A DNA stretch of 64,000 nt from Cytophagales bacterium (lineage in GTDB: Bacteria; Bacteroidota; Bacteroidia; Cytophagales; Spirosomataceae). Below the pieces are notes generated by a model. It made no database searches, was not told the DNA's origin, and worked only from the letters and a program-made list of their open reading frames with translations. The stretch spans positions 117,828 to 181,827 of the forward strand of contig JAAFJP010000008.1 of the NCBI GenBank assembly GCA_013298125.1, read 5' to 3'. Below, one piece after another: positions 1 through 8,244 of the stretch; position 1 is the first letter of the stretch; every line of letters begins with the position of its first letter. Both the position numbers and the translations under genes were made by a program.

Positions 1-767
1 ATGTGGGAATGTGGTTGAATTATGAATCAGTCAATGGATTTGATTTTTGGAATAATTCAACTGCCATAAAAGACCGTTCTAAATATGGGACTATCAAGCA
101 CACTGGAATAATTCAGTCGAAAGGAGGCAAAGGTAAAGCAAACTTGACTGTTACTGCCGACTGGATTGATACCGATGGAAAGGGCAAAAATCTTTTAAAA
201 GAAACTACAAACTACGTTTTTTATGCCAAAGGAAACCAAAGAATTATTGACAGAATTACGATCTTAACAGCTCAAAATGAGGAGGTTATGTTTAAAGATG
301 TGAAAGATGGAATGTTTGCCATAAGAGTTGCTCGTGAGTTGGAATATCCTTCTGACAAACCAGATATTTTCGTAGATGCTAATGGAATAGAAACCAAAGT
401 TGATAAATTAGATAATACTGGAATTACAGGGATTTATCATAATCCTGACAATGTGAATGGTGAAGCAGTTTGGAGTACCAGAGGTAAATGGATGAATCTT
501 GCGGGCAAAATTAAGAATGAAGATATTTCAATTGCCATCATTGACCATCCGAGTAATGTAAATTACCCAACGTATTGGCACGCAAGAGGTTACGGACTTT
601 TTGCAGCAAATCCATTGGGAGAAAAAATATTTAGTAAAGATAAAAAAGAATTGAATTTTAAACTCGCTCCCAATCAATCTGTAACATTTAGATACAGAAC
701 GGTTATTACTTCTGGAAAGGTTACGGATGAAGATTTGAATAAATTAGCATTGGACTTTGCGAAATAA
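1..767 (+). CDS. DUF6807 (PmoA-family) protein, 5' end cut by window
   Basis: C-terminal about 255 residues of a DUF6807 protein, the secreted Bacteroidota family labelled PmoA-like in databases. The frame is open to the window edge and begins inside the family's conserved block: GMWLNYESVNGFDFWNN matches the usual H-x-G-L-W...VNG-x-DFWN. The real start therefore lies upstream, and the GTG/ATG codons at 3 and 9 are internal. Other family-like features are IIDHPSNVNYPTYWHARGYG and the closing NPLG...LAPNQSVTFRYR beta segment. Related proteins often sit in sugar-degradation loci, but no catalytic role is established and no such neighbours are visible here. A hairpin follows the stop at 787-841. 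Family assignment is good; substrate unknown. Confidence 0.85.
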   Translation, partial: VGMWLNYESVNGFDFWNNSTAIKDRSKYGTIKHTGIIQSKGGKGKANLTVTADWIDTDGKGKNLLKETTNYVFYAKGNQRIIDRITILTAQNEEVMFKDVKDGMFAIRVARELEYPSDKPDIFVDANGIETKVDKLDNTGITGIYHNPDNVNGEAVWSTRGKWMNLAGKIKNEDISIAIIDHPSNVNYPTYWHARGYGLFAANPLGEKIFSKDKKELNFKLAPNQSVTFRYRTVITSGKVTDEDLNKLALDFAK

Positions 768-786
768 GTAAAAAGGTTCACAAACT

Positions 787-841
787 AAAAAGGTATTTCA
801 TTCGTTTATTTTTGAAAATAGACTTTATGAAATACCTTTTT
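787..841 (+). terminator. Hairpin with T-tract overlapping the next start codon
   Basis: A perfect 14-bp inverted repeat, AAAAAGGTATTTCA (787-800) and its complement (828-841), encloses a 27-nt loop and ends in a T run. It looks like a Rho-independent terminator for the DUF6807 gene. The right arm begins inside the ATG (827-829) of the CAP-domain gene and encodes its first residues. The same AAAAAGGTATTT core forms the terminator at 45303-45369. A TATTTTTG (-7-like) lies in the loop at 807-814. Confidence 0.6.
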
Positions 842-1495
842 TTATTCTTGCTAATTCCCACTATCAATTTTGCTCAACGTGACTCCGAATTTTATAAAAT
901 GACGATTAATGATTTTATGAAATTGCCAGAAGTCAACCAACCTATTGATGCCAGAAATCCTAATCAAGTTTTGTTTGATGCTGCCCTCTTTCATGCTACA
1001 AATGAACAACGGTTAAAGCATAATTTATCCGCTTTTGAGTATTCCGTTACCATACATAAAGCTGCAATTTTTCACTCTGAGGCGATGATTAACCAAGATT
1101 TCTATAATCATGATAACCCTCATAATCAGGTAAATAGAAGAATGCAAGACAGGATTATGTTGCTAACAAATGAGTACAAAAGAATGGCAGAGAACATAGC
1201 ACAGCACGATGTTTTGGGCGGAATTAATACTCAATATTGTTTTCAAAATCCCAAAAAGGGAGAAGACTATGTGTATATGAGTTGCGATAAGAAAAAGGTT
1301 TTGCCCATGCTTTCCTACGCAGAATTAGCCCGTGCTATTGTGAATGGGTGGATGAATTCACCCCACCACCGAGGAAATATTATGAATCCTAAACTTACAG
1401 CTATGGCGTGTTCGGGGCGGTTTTCTAAAAACCCTTTCAAAACAGCCAGATGTCCTTTTGCACGCATAACTCAGGATTTTGGCGGAGGATTGTAA
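827..1495 (+). CDS. Secreted CAP-domain (SCP/PR-1-like) protein
   Basis: Protein of 222 aa with a signal peptide (MKYLFLFLLIPTINFAQ, cleavage near residue 17) and one CAP/SCP domain. Visible CAP signatures are the helix NEQRLKHNLSAFEY, H-rich positions around HSEAMINQDFYNHDNPHN, the AENIA motif, and WMNSPHHRGNIMNPKLTAMACSG near the C-terminus. The His and Glu positions that line the CAP cavity are present. CAP proteins are secreted and have varied or unknown roles; bacterial ones are rarely characterised. I chose the ATG at 827 because the longer reading starts at TTG (812) and delays the signal peptide. Transcription probably begins at the TATTTTTG box just upstream. Monocistronic by spacing. 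Confidence 0.85.
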   Translation: MKYLFLFLLIPTINFAQRDSEFYKMTINDFMKLPEVNQPIDARNPNQVLFDAALFHATNEQRLKHNLSAFEYSVTIHKAAIFHSEAMINQDFYNHDNPHNQVNRRMQDRIMLLTNEYKRMAENIAQHDVLGGINTQYCFQNPKKGEDYVYMSCDKKKVLPMLSYAELARAIVNGWMNSPHHRGNIMNPKLTAMACSGRFSKNPFKTARCPFARITQDFGGGL

Positions 1496-1530
1496 ATGGA
1501 AAAGTTCGACTGTTGTTGGTTTCAAAACTA

Positions 1531-1563
1531 ACGACGTGGAGGTTCAAAACCTCCACGTTGTTC
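1531..1563. repeat. 15-bp-arm inverted repeat, GTGGAGGTT family
   Basis: Arms 1531-1545 and 1549-1563 (core ACGTGGAGGTT, loop CAA) pair with one mismatch. There is no T-tract, so it is more likely a dispersed palindromic element than a terminator. A sibling with perfect 16-bp arms and loop TTG lies at 53905-53939. Confidence 0.75.
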
Positions 1564-1669
1564 ATATTCAAATCACAATTTCTTAATACCTTTTATGGTA
1601 AATAAAGGTAAAACCTATTTTTTTATCACAAAGAAAACAAATAACATTTCTCCAAGAACTTATTTTTGG

Positions 1670-1677
1670 TATCTTTG
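1670..1677 (+). promoter_or_regulatory. Bacteroidota -7 box (TATCTTTG)
   Basis: TATCTTTG fits the TAnnTTTG -7 consensus, about 75 bp before the beta-CASP hydrolase start. A second match (TATTTTTG) lies 9 bp upstream at 1661-1668. No clear -33 TTG at the usual spacing. Confidence 0.45.
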
Positions 1678-1753
1678 TAAAACCCATCTTTTTAGATACT
1701 TCCTCTAATCAAAAATCATAAGCTCAAATCAATAACGAATAACAAATTAAAGA

Positions 1754-3181
1754 ATGAAATTAACTTTTTGGGGGGCTACGAGGCAGGTGACAGGTAGTAT
1801 GTATTTACTTGAATTAGATGACGAATATAAAATTCTGATTGATTGCGGAACAAATATGGAAAGGGATATTGATTATTCTCAACCCCTTACCAACAAAGCA
1901 TTTTTTCCGTTTGAGGCTTCACAAGTAAATCTGGTTCTTCTTACACACGCACACATTGACCATTCTGGAAATATACCCATGCTGTACCGTGAAGGCTACG
2001 AGGGGCAAGTGCTTTGTACAACCCCAACGGCTGAACTCACGAGTTTGCTTTTGCAAGATTCTGCCAATTTGAATCTAAAAAAGATGAAACAGGCAGAGGG
2101 AGATAGTAAGAAAAAGAAGAAAAAAATGGACAGATTGCTCGTAAAAGGCGATTTGTACCTACAAAAAGATGTAGAAGAGGCAATGTCAAACTTTGTAACG
2201 ATTCAGTTCAATCATCGTTTTAAGGTTTCTGATACCGCTTGGGTTACGTTTATACCTGCGGGGCATTTGTTGGGGGCGGCTCATATTATTTTAGAGGTTA
2301 AAGAAGACGGAAAGATGAAAAGTATTTGCTTTTCGGGAGATATTGGACGTAAAAATTATCCGCTTCACATAGACCCATCCGCCGAAATTCCAGAAGTAGA
2401 TTATTTGCTTTGCGAAACAACCTACGGGGCAAGAATGCACGAAGATAAAATATCACCCGAAGTGGCTTTGGGGGATGTTATCAAAAGAACGTGTATTGAT
2501 AAACCAGGTCGTTTGATTATTCCCGCCTTTTCGGTTGGGCGTACTCAGGCTTTGCTTTTTACCTTGAATAAATTGTATTCTGAACATGGTTTTCAACCAA
2601 TTAAAGTGTTCAGTGACAGTCCATTAGCGTATGCTTCCACAAAGGTTTATCAAAAAAACTTGAAGCAACTGAACAAAGAAGCACGTGATTTTCAGGCTGA
2701 AAATGATACGCTTTTTGATTTTGAGAATTTACAATATATTCAATCCGAAAAATCGAGTAAAGCTATTTCTAATTATGGCGAACCTTGTATCATCATCTCG
2801 GCTTCGGGTATGATTTCGGGAGGGCGAGTAGAACAACACATCGCTGCCAATATCAATAATGCTTACTGCACAATTTTATTAGTCGGTTATGCGTCCGAAG
2901 GAACGCTCGGTTGGCGATTGATGAATGGACAGAAAACCCTGAGAATCAAGGATGTAGAGCATCAAGTAATGGCAACTGTTGAAAAAATTGACGTTTTCTC
3001 AGGACATGGTGACCAAGCGGATTTAATCAATTTCGTCAAGAAACAATCCAAAGAAAAGCTCAAAAAAGTATTTCTAATTCACGGTGAAATGGAAAGTATG
3101 GGAGAGTTTAGAGATGTGTTAGAAGAGGAAGGATTTGAAAATATTGAGATTCCTGAATACGGGCAGATGTATGAGTTGTAG
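1754..3181 (+). CDS. MBL-fold / beta-CASP RNA-processing-type hydrolase
   Basis: 475-aa cytoplasmic metallo-beta-lactamase-fold protein with a beta-CASP insert, the CPSF73/YSH1-like architecture found widely in bacteria and archaea. The HxHxDH zinc motif is at residues 65-70 (THAHIDHSG). An N-terminal FWGATRQVTGSMYL opens the fold. Further metal ligands are in AGHLLGAAH, CFSGDIGR and the late SGHGDQADL. The C-terminal RMMBL region carries FLIHGE. The beta-CASP segment includes RLIIPAFSVGRTQALL and IISASGMISGGRVEQH. Family members are RNA endo/exonucleases, but the bacterial clade with this length is mostly untested, so RNA cleavage is inference. Alone in its transcription unit; ends at a strong terminator. 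Confidence 0.9.
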   Translation: MKLTFWGATRQVTGSMYLLELDDEYKILIDCGTNMERDIDYSQPLTNKAFFPFEASQVNLVLLTHAHIDHSGNIPMLYREGYEGQVLCTTPTAELTSLLLQDSANLNLKKMKQAEGDSKKKKKKMDRLLVKGDLYLQKDVEEAMSNFVTIQFNHRFKVSDTAWVTFIPAGHLLGAAHIILEVKEDGKMKSICFSGDIGRKNYPLHIDPSAEIPEVDYLLCETTYGARMHEDKISPEVALGDVIKRTCIDKPGRLIIPAFSVGRTQALLFTLNKLYSEHGFQPIKVFSDSPLAYASTKVYQKNLKQLNKEARDFQAENDTLFDFENLQYIQSEKSSKAISNYGEPCIIISASGMISGGRVEQHIAANINNAYCTILLVGYASEGTLGWRLMNGQKTLRIKDVEHQVMATVEKIDVFSGHGDQADLINFVKKQSKEKLKKVFLIHGEMESMGEFRDVLEEEGFENIEIPEYGQMYEL

Positions 3182-3198
3182 GTTTTTGAAGATATTTT

Positions 3199-3236
3199 AC
3201 GGAAGGCTTCGCTTTGAGCGAAGCCTTCCGTTTTTT
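3199..3236 (+). terminator. Rho-independent terminator
   Basis: A perfect 15-bp stem (3199-3213 with 3217-3231, loop TTG; half-sequence ACGGAAGGCTTCGCT) is followed directly by TTTTTT. It ends the beta-CASP hydrolase unit. Confidence 0.9.
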
Positions 3237-3240
3237 ATGT

Positions 3241-3248
3241 TATTTTTG
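3241..3248 (+). promoter_or_regulatory. Bacteroidota -7 box (TATTTTTG)
   Basis: TATTTTTG lies 23 bp before the DUF819 start and immediately after the preceding terminator, as expected for a fresh transcription unit. No -33 element is recognisable because the terminator stem fills that region. Confidence 0.45.
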
Positions 3249-3271
3249 TTAAAAAATCCATCAAACTCATC

Positions 3272-4507
3272 ATGCAAACAACCCTAATCACTAACGATGC
3301 CGTAGTCTTCGGAATATTGCTTGGAATTATTTATTTTACATTCTATACTTCATCTCTCCAAAATCGGTTTTGGCAAAAGTTCTATCTCTTTTTCCCAAGT
3401 ATCTTGATATGCTATTTCATACCTGGCTTACTCAATTCTTTCAATATTATTTCAGGAGAGAATTCAAAGCTATATGATGTTGCCTCTAAATATTTATTGC
3501 CCGCTTGTTTAGTTTATTTTACGATAAATATTGATTTTCAAGCACTTAGACGATTAGGTCCAAAAGCAATCATTGTATTTTTGGCAGGTTCGTTGGGCGT
3601 AATGGTCGGTGGACCAGTCGCTTTGTGGATTGTAAAAACGATTAGTCCAGAAACCGTTGCGGGTGAAACTTGGCGAGGATTAGCCACCATTGCAGGGAGT
3701 TGGATTGGAGGGAGTGCTAATCAAACAGCCTTAAAGGAAGTCTTTAATCCATCGGCAGAAATATTTTCTCAGGCAATTGCCGTAGATGTTCTCACGGCAG
3801 AATTATGGTTAGCACTATTGCTTTTTGGCGTAAGCAAAGCCTCCCAAATTGACAAATGGATGGGGGCGGATACGAGTGCCGTGGATGAAATTAGAGAGAA
3901 AATTGAAAGAGAATATGCTAATAATCAACGTAATCCTAATTTTACAGATTTACTATTAATACTTTTTATTGGCTTTGGAACAACTGCCTTGGCTCATGCC
4001 TGTGCGGATGCAATAGTACCTTTTATCTCTGAAAATTATCCCAATCTCAAAAAGTTTAGCCTTACCTCATCTTCTTTTTGGGTAATTTCTTTGGTAACAC
4101 TTTTTGGATTAATACTTTCTCAAACACGTGCAAGAAATATTGAAAGGGTAGGGGCATCCAAATTTGGTAGTATTTTTTTATTCATTCTCATTGCCACTAT
4201 CGGCACGAAGATGAATATTTTGGCAGCTATCGAAAAGCCTCAACTATTTTTAGTAGGAATCATTTGGATGTTTTTTCATGCTTCATTCACTTTGATTGCT
4301 GCCTATTTTACCAAAGCTCCCTATTTTTTTACGGCAGTTGGCTCTCAGGCAAATGTTGGTGGTGCTGCCTCTGCCTCAGTTGTTGCGGCGGCATTTCATC
4401 CCTCATTGGCTTCTGTTGGGGTTTTGTTAGCTATTTTGGGCTATGCACTCGGTACTTATTTGGGTTATTTGACTGGCTTAATGATGCAGTGGGTGATGAT
4501 TAATTGA
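3272..4507 (+). CDS. DUF819 family integral membrane protein
   Basis: 411-aa polytopic inner-membrane protein of the DUF819 (YjcL-like) family with roughly 10-11 hydrophobic segments. Recognisable blocks are the N-terminal NDAVVFGILLGIIYFTFYTSS, LLPACLVYFTINIDFQALRRLGPKA, GSWIGGSANQTALKE in the first half and the related GSQANVGGAASASVVAAAFHPSLA in the second. These paired Gly/Asn/Ala-rich re-entrant-looking motifs point to an inverted-repeat transporter fold. A charged cytoplasmic loop (about residues 195-225) separates the halves. The substrate of DUF819 proteins is not known. Own promoter and no co-directional partner, since the next gene starts 39 bp on with its own -7 box. Confidence 0.85.
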   Translation: MQTTLITNDAVVFGILLGIIYFTFYTSSLQNRFWQKFYLFFPSILICYFIPGLLNSFNIISGENSKLYDVASKYLLPACLVYFTINIDFQALRRLGPKAIIVFLAGSLGVMVGGPVALWIVKTISPETVAGETWRGLATIAGSWIGGSANQTALKEVFNPSAEIFSQAIAVDVLTAELWLALLLFGVSKASQIDKWMGADTSAVDEIREKIEREYANNQRNPNFTDLLLILFIGFGTTALAHACADAIVPFISENYPNLKKFSLTSSSFWVISLVTLFGLILSQTRARNIERVGASKFGSIFLFILIATIGTKMNILAAIEKPQLFLVGIIWMFFHASFTLIAAYFTKAPYFFTAVGSQANVGGAASASVVAAAFHPSLASVGVLLAILGYALGTYLGYLTGLMMQWVMIN

Positions 4508-4512
4508 AAAGT

Positions 4513-4520
4513 GTATCTTT
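4513..4520 (+). promoter_or_regulatory. Bacteroidota -7 box (TATCTTTG)
   Basis: TATCTTTG sits 6 bp after the DUF819 stop and 26 bp before the ATG of the CocE-type hydrolase, giving a leader of about 20 nt. It also argues for the ATG at 4547 rather than the GTG at 4511, which would lie upstream of the transcript. Confidence 0.5.
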
Positions 4521-4546
4521 GTATTTTCCTTAACAAATCAATAAAT

Positions 4547-6430
4547 ATGAAAAAATTAGTATTCTTATTATCAATCACCCTTTTATCTTTTTCTATCAAA
4601 GCACAAAACTGGACGGTTGCCCAACAAGACTCCGCTTTTGTCCGTGAAAATTATGTAAAAACGCAAGTACAAATTGCGATGCGTGATGGCGTGAAACTAT
4701 TTGCCAATGTCTATACACCCAAAGATGCTTCTCCAACGAATCAATATCCAATTGTAATGCAGCGTACTTGCTACGACGTTTCCCCTTATGGAAAAGATGA
4801 CTATCCGAATAAATTATATTCTCGCTACATGATGCGGGAGAAGTTTATTTTTGTAGAACAAGATGTGCGTGGGCGTTGGATGTCGGAGGGTGTTTGGACA
4901 AATATGACACCTCAGATTCCGAATAAAACCAAAAATACAGACGTGGATGAATCTTCTGATACCTATGATACGATTGATTGGTTAGTCAAAAATCTTCCTA
5001 ATAATAATGGTAAAGTTGGTCAATATGGCACTTCTTATCCAGGCTTTTATACCGTTGCGGGGGCTTTATGTGGACATCCAGCCTTGAAAGCCTCTTCTCC
5101 ACAAGCACCAGTTTCAGATTTTTTCTTTGAGGATTTTCATCATAATGGAGCTTTTACGATAGGTTATGGTTTGACATTTCCAGTTTTTGGTGTACAACAT
5201 CCCAAACCCATGACAGAATCTTGGTACGATGATAAATTTCCCAAAATCAACACTTTTGATGGTTTTGATTGGTATAAAACGATGACTCCTTTAAAGAATT
5301 TTTCAAAAGTTTACGGGGATAATTTCTTTTGGCAAGAACACATTGACCACCCTAATTATGATGAATTTTGGCAAAAGCGAAGCATCGTTCCTCATTTGAA
5401 AAATATTAAAAATATCCCTGCCATTATGACTGTGGGCGGTTGGTTTGATGCTGAGGATATTACAGGTCCTTTGGTTGTTTATAAAAATATTGAAAAAAAT
5501 CATACCAACAATTACAATACGCTCGTGATGGGACCATTCGGACATGGTGATTGGGCGAGAGAGCAAGGGCATCATTTCCATTCAAATATTTATTTTGGTG
5601 ATAGTATTTCAACTTATTTTCAGAAAAATATGGAGCTAAAATTCTTTAAGCATTTTTTGAAAGGAAATGGCGATGGAAATACGGGTTTGCCCGAAGCATT
5701 TTTGTTTGATACAGGAAAAAAAGTATGGAGAGAATTTTCAGAATATCCTGTAAAAACCGCCCAAAAGGTTGATTTTTACTTAAATCCAAATGGAAAAATT
5801 AATATGGGTACTTCGGCGAGCGGATTTTCGGAATACCTTTCCGACCCAGCAAAGCCCGTTCCATATACCGAAGACCCAAAGCAAATTTTAGGGTTTTCAC
5901 CACGTAGATACATGAGTGAAGACCAACGTTTTGCTGGACGAAGAAGTGATGTGTTAGTTTTTGAAACGGATATTTTGACCGAAGAAATGACTCTGGGAGG
6001 TGAAATTAAGGTAAATCTAAAAATCTCAACCACGGGAACGGATGCGGATTTCTTTGTAAAACTCATTGACGTTTACCCTGGTGATGAACCCAACACTCCA
6101 TATACACCCAAAGAAATAACCTTGGGTGGTTATCAACAAATGGTTCGTAGTGAAGTGATGCGTTCACGGTTCAGAGAGTCATTTGTGAAGCCTAAGCCAT
6201 TGGTGGCAAATCAAAAAACGGATGTTAATTTCAGATTACAGGATGTGTTACATACCTTCAAAAAAGAACATAAAATTATGATTCAGGTGCAATCTACCGC
6301 TTTTCCGTTGTTTGATATTAATCCTCAGAAATACGTGGAGAATATTTATAAAGCCAATGAAGGTGACTTTATAAAGGCTACGCAACGAGTTTACGGAGAC
6401 AGTAAGATTACGGTGGAGGTACTAAAATAA
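4547..6430 (+). CDS. CocE/NonD-family serine hydrolase, secreted
   Basis: 627-aa alpha/beta hydrolase of the CocE/NonD (X-Pro dipeptidyl-peptidase S15) family. A signal peptide (KKLVFLLSITLLSFSIKAQ) directs export. The catalytic Ser is S163 in GQYGTSYPG, the GxSYxG elbow. The Asp is in GGWFDAEDITGP and the His in GPFGHGDWA. The C-terminal about 220 residues form the jelly-roll X-Pro domain (LGGEIKVNLKISTTGTDADF onward). Family members cleave esters, amides and proline peptides; the acyl substrate cannot be read from sequence. The start was chosen at the ATG preceded by a -7 box; a longer GTG start adds 12 non-signal residues. Probably monocistronic; a palindromic element follows. Confidence 0.9.
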   Translation: MKKLVFLLSITLLSFSIKAQNWTVAQQDSAFVRENYVKTQVQIAMRDGVKLFANVYTPKDASPTNQYPIVMQRTCYDVSPYGKDDYPNKLYSRYMMREKFIFVEQDVRGRWMSEGVWTNMTPQIPNKTKNTDVDESSDTYDTIDWLVKNLPNNNGKVGQYGTSYPGFYTVAGALCGHPALKASSPQAPVSDFFFEDFHHNGAFTIGYGLTFPVFGVQHPKPMTESWYDDKFPKINTFDGFDWYKTMTPLKNFSKVYGDNFFWQEHIDHPNYDEFWQKRSIVPHLKNIKNIPAIMTVGGWFDAEDITGPLVVYKNIEKNHTNNYNTLVMGPFGHGDWAREQGHHFHSNIYFGDSISTYFQKNMELKFFKHFLKGNGDGNTGLPEAFLFDTGKKVWREFSEYPVKTAQKVDFYLNPNGKINMGTSASGFSEYLSDPAKPVPYTEDPKQILGFSPRRYMSEDQRFAGRRSDVLVFETDILTEEMTLGGEIKVNLKISTTGTDADFFVKLIDVYPGDEPNTPYTPKEITLGGYQQMVRSEVMRSRFRESFVKPKPLVANQKTDVNFRLQDVLHTFKKEHKIMIQVQSTAFPLFDINPQKYVENIYKANEGDFIKATQRVYGDSKITVEVLK

Positions 6431-6437
6431 ATTTACC

Positions 6438-6498
6438 TTGCCACGAAGGCTCCAAGACACAAAGTTTTTTTCTTAGTGACTTGGAGTCTTCGTGGCAA
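6438..6498. repeat. Imperfect palindromic element between hydrolase and PBP4 genes
   Basis: 23-bp arms 6438-6460 and 6476-6498 (core TTGCCACGAAG...CTCCAAG) pair with two mismatches around a T-rich loop. It resembles the element at 13892-13953 in design (ACCGCAAAGACACTAAG). It may terminate transcription, but the T run is in the loop rather than after the stem. Confidence 0.75.
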
Positions 6499-6514
6499 AA
6501 TACAATTTTCAAAA

Positions 6515-7999
6515 ATGAAATTATTACTCATTACCATATTTAAAATCTTTTTTACTCAATCACAATCAACTGATTCACTGAAAGTTATTTCTCCCAAAGA
6601 GGCAATTCAGCGAAAAATTGATTCGTTGGTAAATTCTCCTTTTCTCGAAAATGGGTTCTTGGGAATTAGCATAAAATCAGTTAATTCTGATAAAAATATC
6701 GTAGAATTTAATGCTAAAAAAAGCCTTCAACCTGCCTCTACAATGAAGTTGATTTCTACGGCAACGGCTTTAATGACTTTGGGAGAAGATTTTAAATATT
6801 CTACCATTCTTGAATATTCTGGGCAAATTAAAGATTCTATTTTGACTGGAAATATCATTATCAAAGGTTCTGGCGACCCCTCTTTGGGGTCTTGGCGATA
6901 CAAGAATTTGCCTGATTATAAGCAACTTATGGAATATTGGGCAAAGAAAATTAAAGATTTGGGAATTAAAGAAATCAAAGGACGGGTCTTTGGAGATGGT
7001 AGTATTTTTGATGAAAATGTGATTGCTGATACGTGGATTTGGGGTGATATGGGCAACTATTACGGCACAGGTGCGTACGGGTTGAATTTGAATGAAAATT
7101 TGTATTGGGCAACCTTCAAACCCAACAATTATATGGAATCGGCGGAATTGGTAAAAACCGCCCCTGATTTACCTTATTATCAAAAAATCAATCGGGTACT
7201 TACAGATAAGGCGGGTACGGGTGACCAAGTCAATATTTATTCAACACCTTATCAAGATATTTTGGTGATGGAAGGATTCGTTCCGAAGGGAGATAATTTT
7301 TCCGTAAAAGGCTCAATTCCTGACCCTGCCTTGTTTTCGGCTTATTTTCTTGGTAAAAAATTGGAAGAAATTGGCGTAAAAGTTTCTGAAAACCCTTTGT
7401 CCTATTTAGATGCCAATAAGAAAAATATTTATTACCAAAAGCCTTCTCAGACTACTCCAATTGATACATTAATCTCCCCTTCACTTCGTGAATTAGCCCG
7501 TGATTGTAATTTTCAGAGTATCAATTTGTATGCGGAGGCGTGTTTGAAAACGCCTTCCGTAATGTTGAATTTAGGAAGTTCTACGGATGCAGCCGTGAAA
7601 GGTTTAAAGCAAATTTGGCAGTCGAAAGGATTAAAATTGGAGGGCTTGAAAATGAAGGATGGTAGCGGACTTTCGCCCTCAAATGGCGTTGCCCCTGACA
7701 ATATGACGGATATTTTGAAGGCAATGTATTTAGAAAAATCTTTTAATTCTTATTACGAATCTATCCCAATTGTAGGTGTATCAGGAACGGTTCAAAATTT
7801 AGCCAAAAAATCCAGAGCCGTTGGAAATGTTAGAGCAAAAAGTGGCTCAATTGACGGTGTGAGGGCTTATGCAGGATATTTTACCGCTCGAAATGGTGAA
7901 ATGATGTGCTTTTCAATGATACTAAATAAATATAATTCCGACTTCGGTTCAGCTACTCGTGAATTGGAAAAATTGATTATTTTGATGGTGGATTTGTGA
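6515..7999 (+). CDS. dacB: PBP4-type D-Ala-D-Ala carboxypeptidase/endopeptidase
   Basis: 494-aa low-molecular-weight penicillin-binding protein of the S13 (DacB/PBP4) family, a periplasmic enzyme that trims or cleaves peptidoglycan cross-links. All three active-site motifs are visible: SxxK as S75-T-M-K78, SxN in QSINLYAE, and the KTG equivalent KSG in RAKSGSIDGVRAYAG. A large insertion between the SxxK and SxN motifs is typical of S13 enzymes. The N-terminus is hydrophobic (KLLLITIFKIFF) and fits a signal peptide. The ATG at 6515 was chosen because the longer frame begins inside the preceding palindrome. Single-gene unit closed by a strong hairpin. Confidence 0.92.
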   Translation: MKLLLITIFKIFFTQSQSTDSLKVISPKEAIQRKIDSLVNSPFLENGFLGISIKSVNSDKNIVEFNAKKSLQPASTMKLISTATALMTLGEDFKYSTILEYSGQIKDSILTGNIIIKGSGDPSLGSWRYKNLPDYKQLMEYWAKKIKDLGIKEIKGRVFGDGSIFDENVIADTWIWGDMGNYYGTGAYGLNLNENLYWATFKPNNYMESAELVKTAPDLPYYQKINRVLTDKAGTGDQVNIYSTPYQDILVMEGFVPKGDNFSVKGSIPDPALFSAYFLGKKLEEIGVKVSENPLSYLDANKKNIYYQKPSQTTPIDTLISPSLRELARDCNFQSINLYAEACLKTPSVMLNLGSSTDAAVKGLKQIWQSKGLKLEGLKMKDGSGLSPSNGVAPDNMTDILKAMYLEKSFNSYYESIPIVGVSGTVQNLAKKSRAVGNVRAKSGSIDGVRAYAGYFTARNGEMMCFSMILNKYNSDFGSATRELEKLIILMVDL

Positions 8000-8018
8000 T
8001 GGTATTATCCAAATAATT

Positions 8019-8091
8019 AAACACAAAGAGACAAAAGGTATCAAAAGTTTATACGAAAAAACTTTTGATACCTTTTGTCTCTTTTGTGTTT
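8019..8091. terminator. Long hairpin, probable bidirectional terminator
   Basis: Arms of about 32 bp (8019-8050, 8059-8091) match except for one indel, around an 8-nt loop. The halves read AAACACAAAGAGACAAAAGG and complement. It lies 20 bp after the dacB stop. The cACAAAGAnACAAAAG design recurs at 50704-50779. Confidence 0.7.
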
Positions 8092-8244
8092 GAAAATAAT
8101 TTACACCCTACAATTCTAAAACAAGCTAACTTTTCAGTCCCTCTCAACTACGCTTCATCCTAAACTATTACCACCTCAGTAAATTTCTAAATCTCCTTCA
8201 TGGCTTTTTCTATCAATTTTGTGCCATCAAAAACACAAAATTAT

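Noticed and set aside
4511..4546. GTG start extending the CocE-type hydrolase by 12 residues
   Set aside because: It lies before the likely transcription start and puts a non-signal leader ahead of a normal signal peptide.
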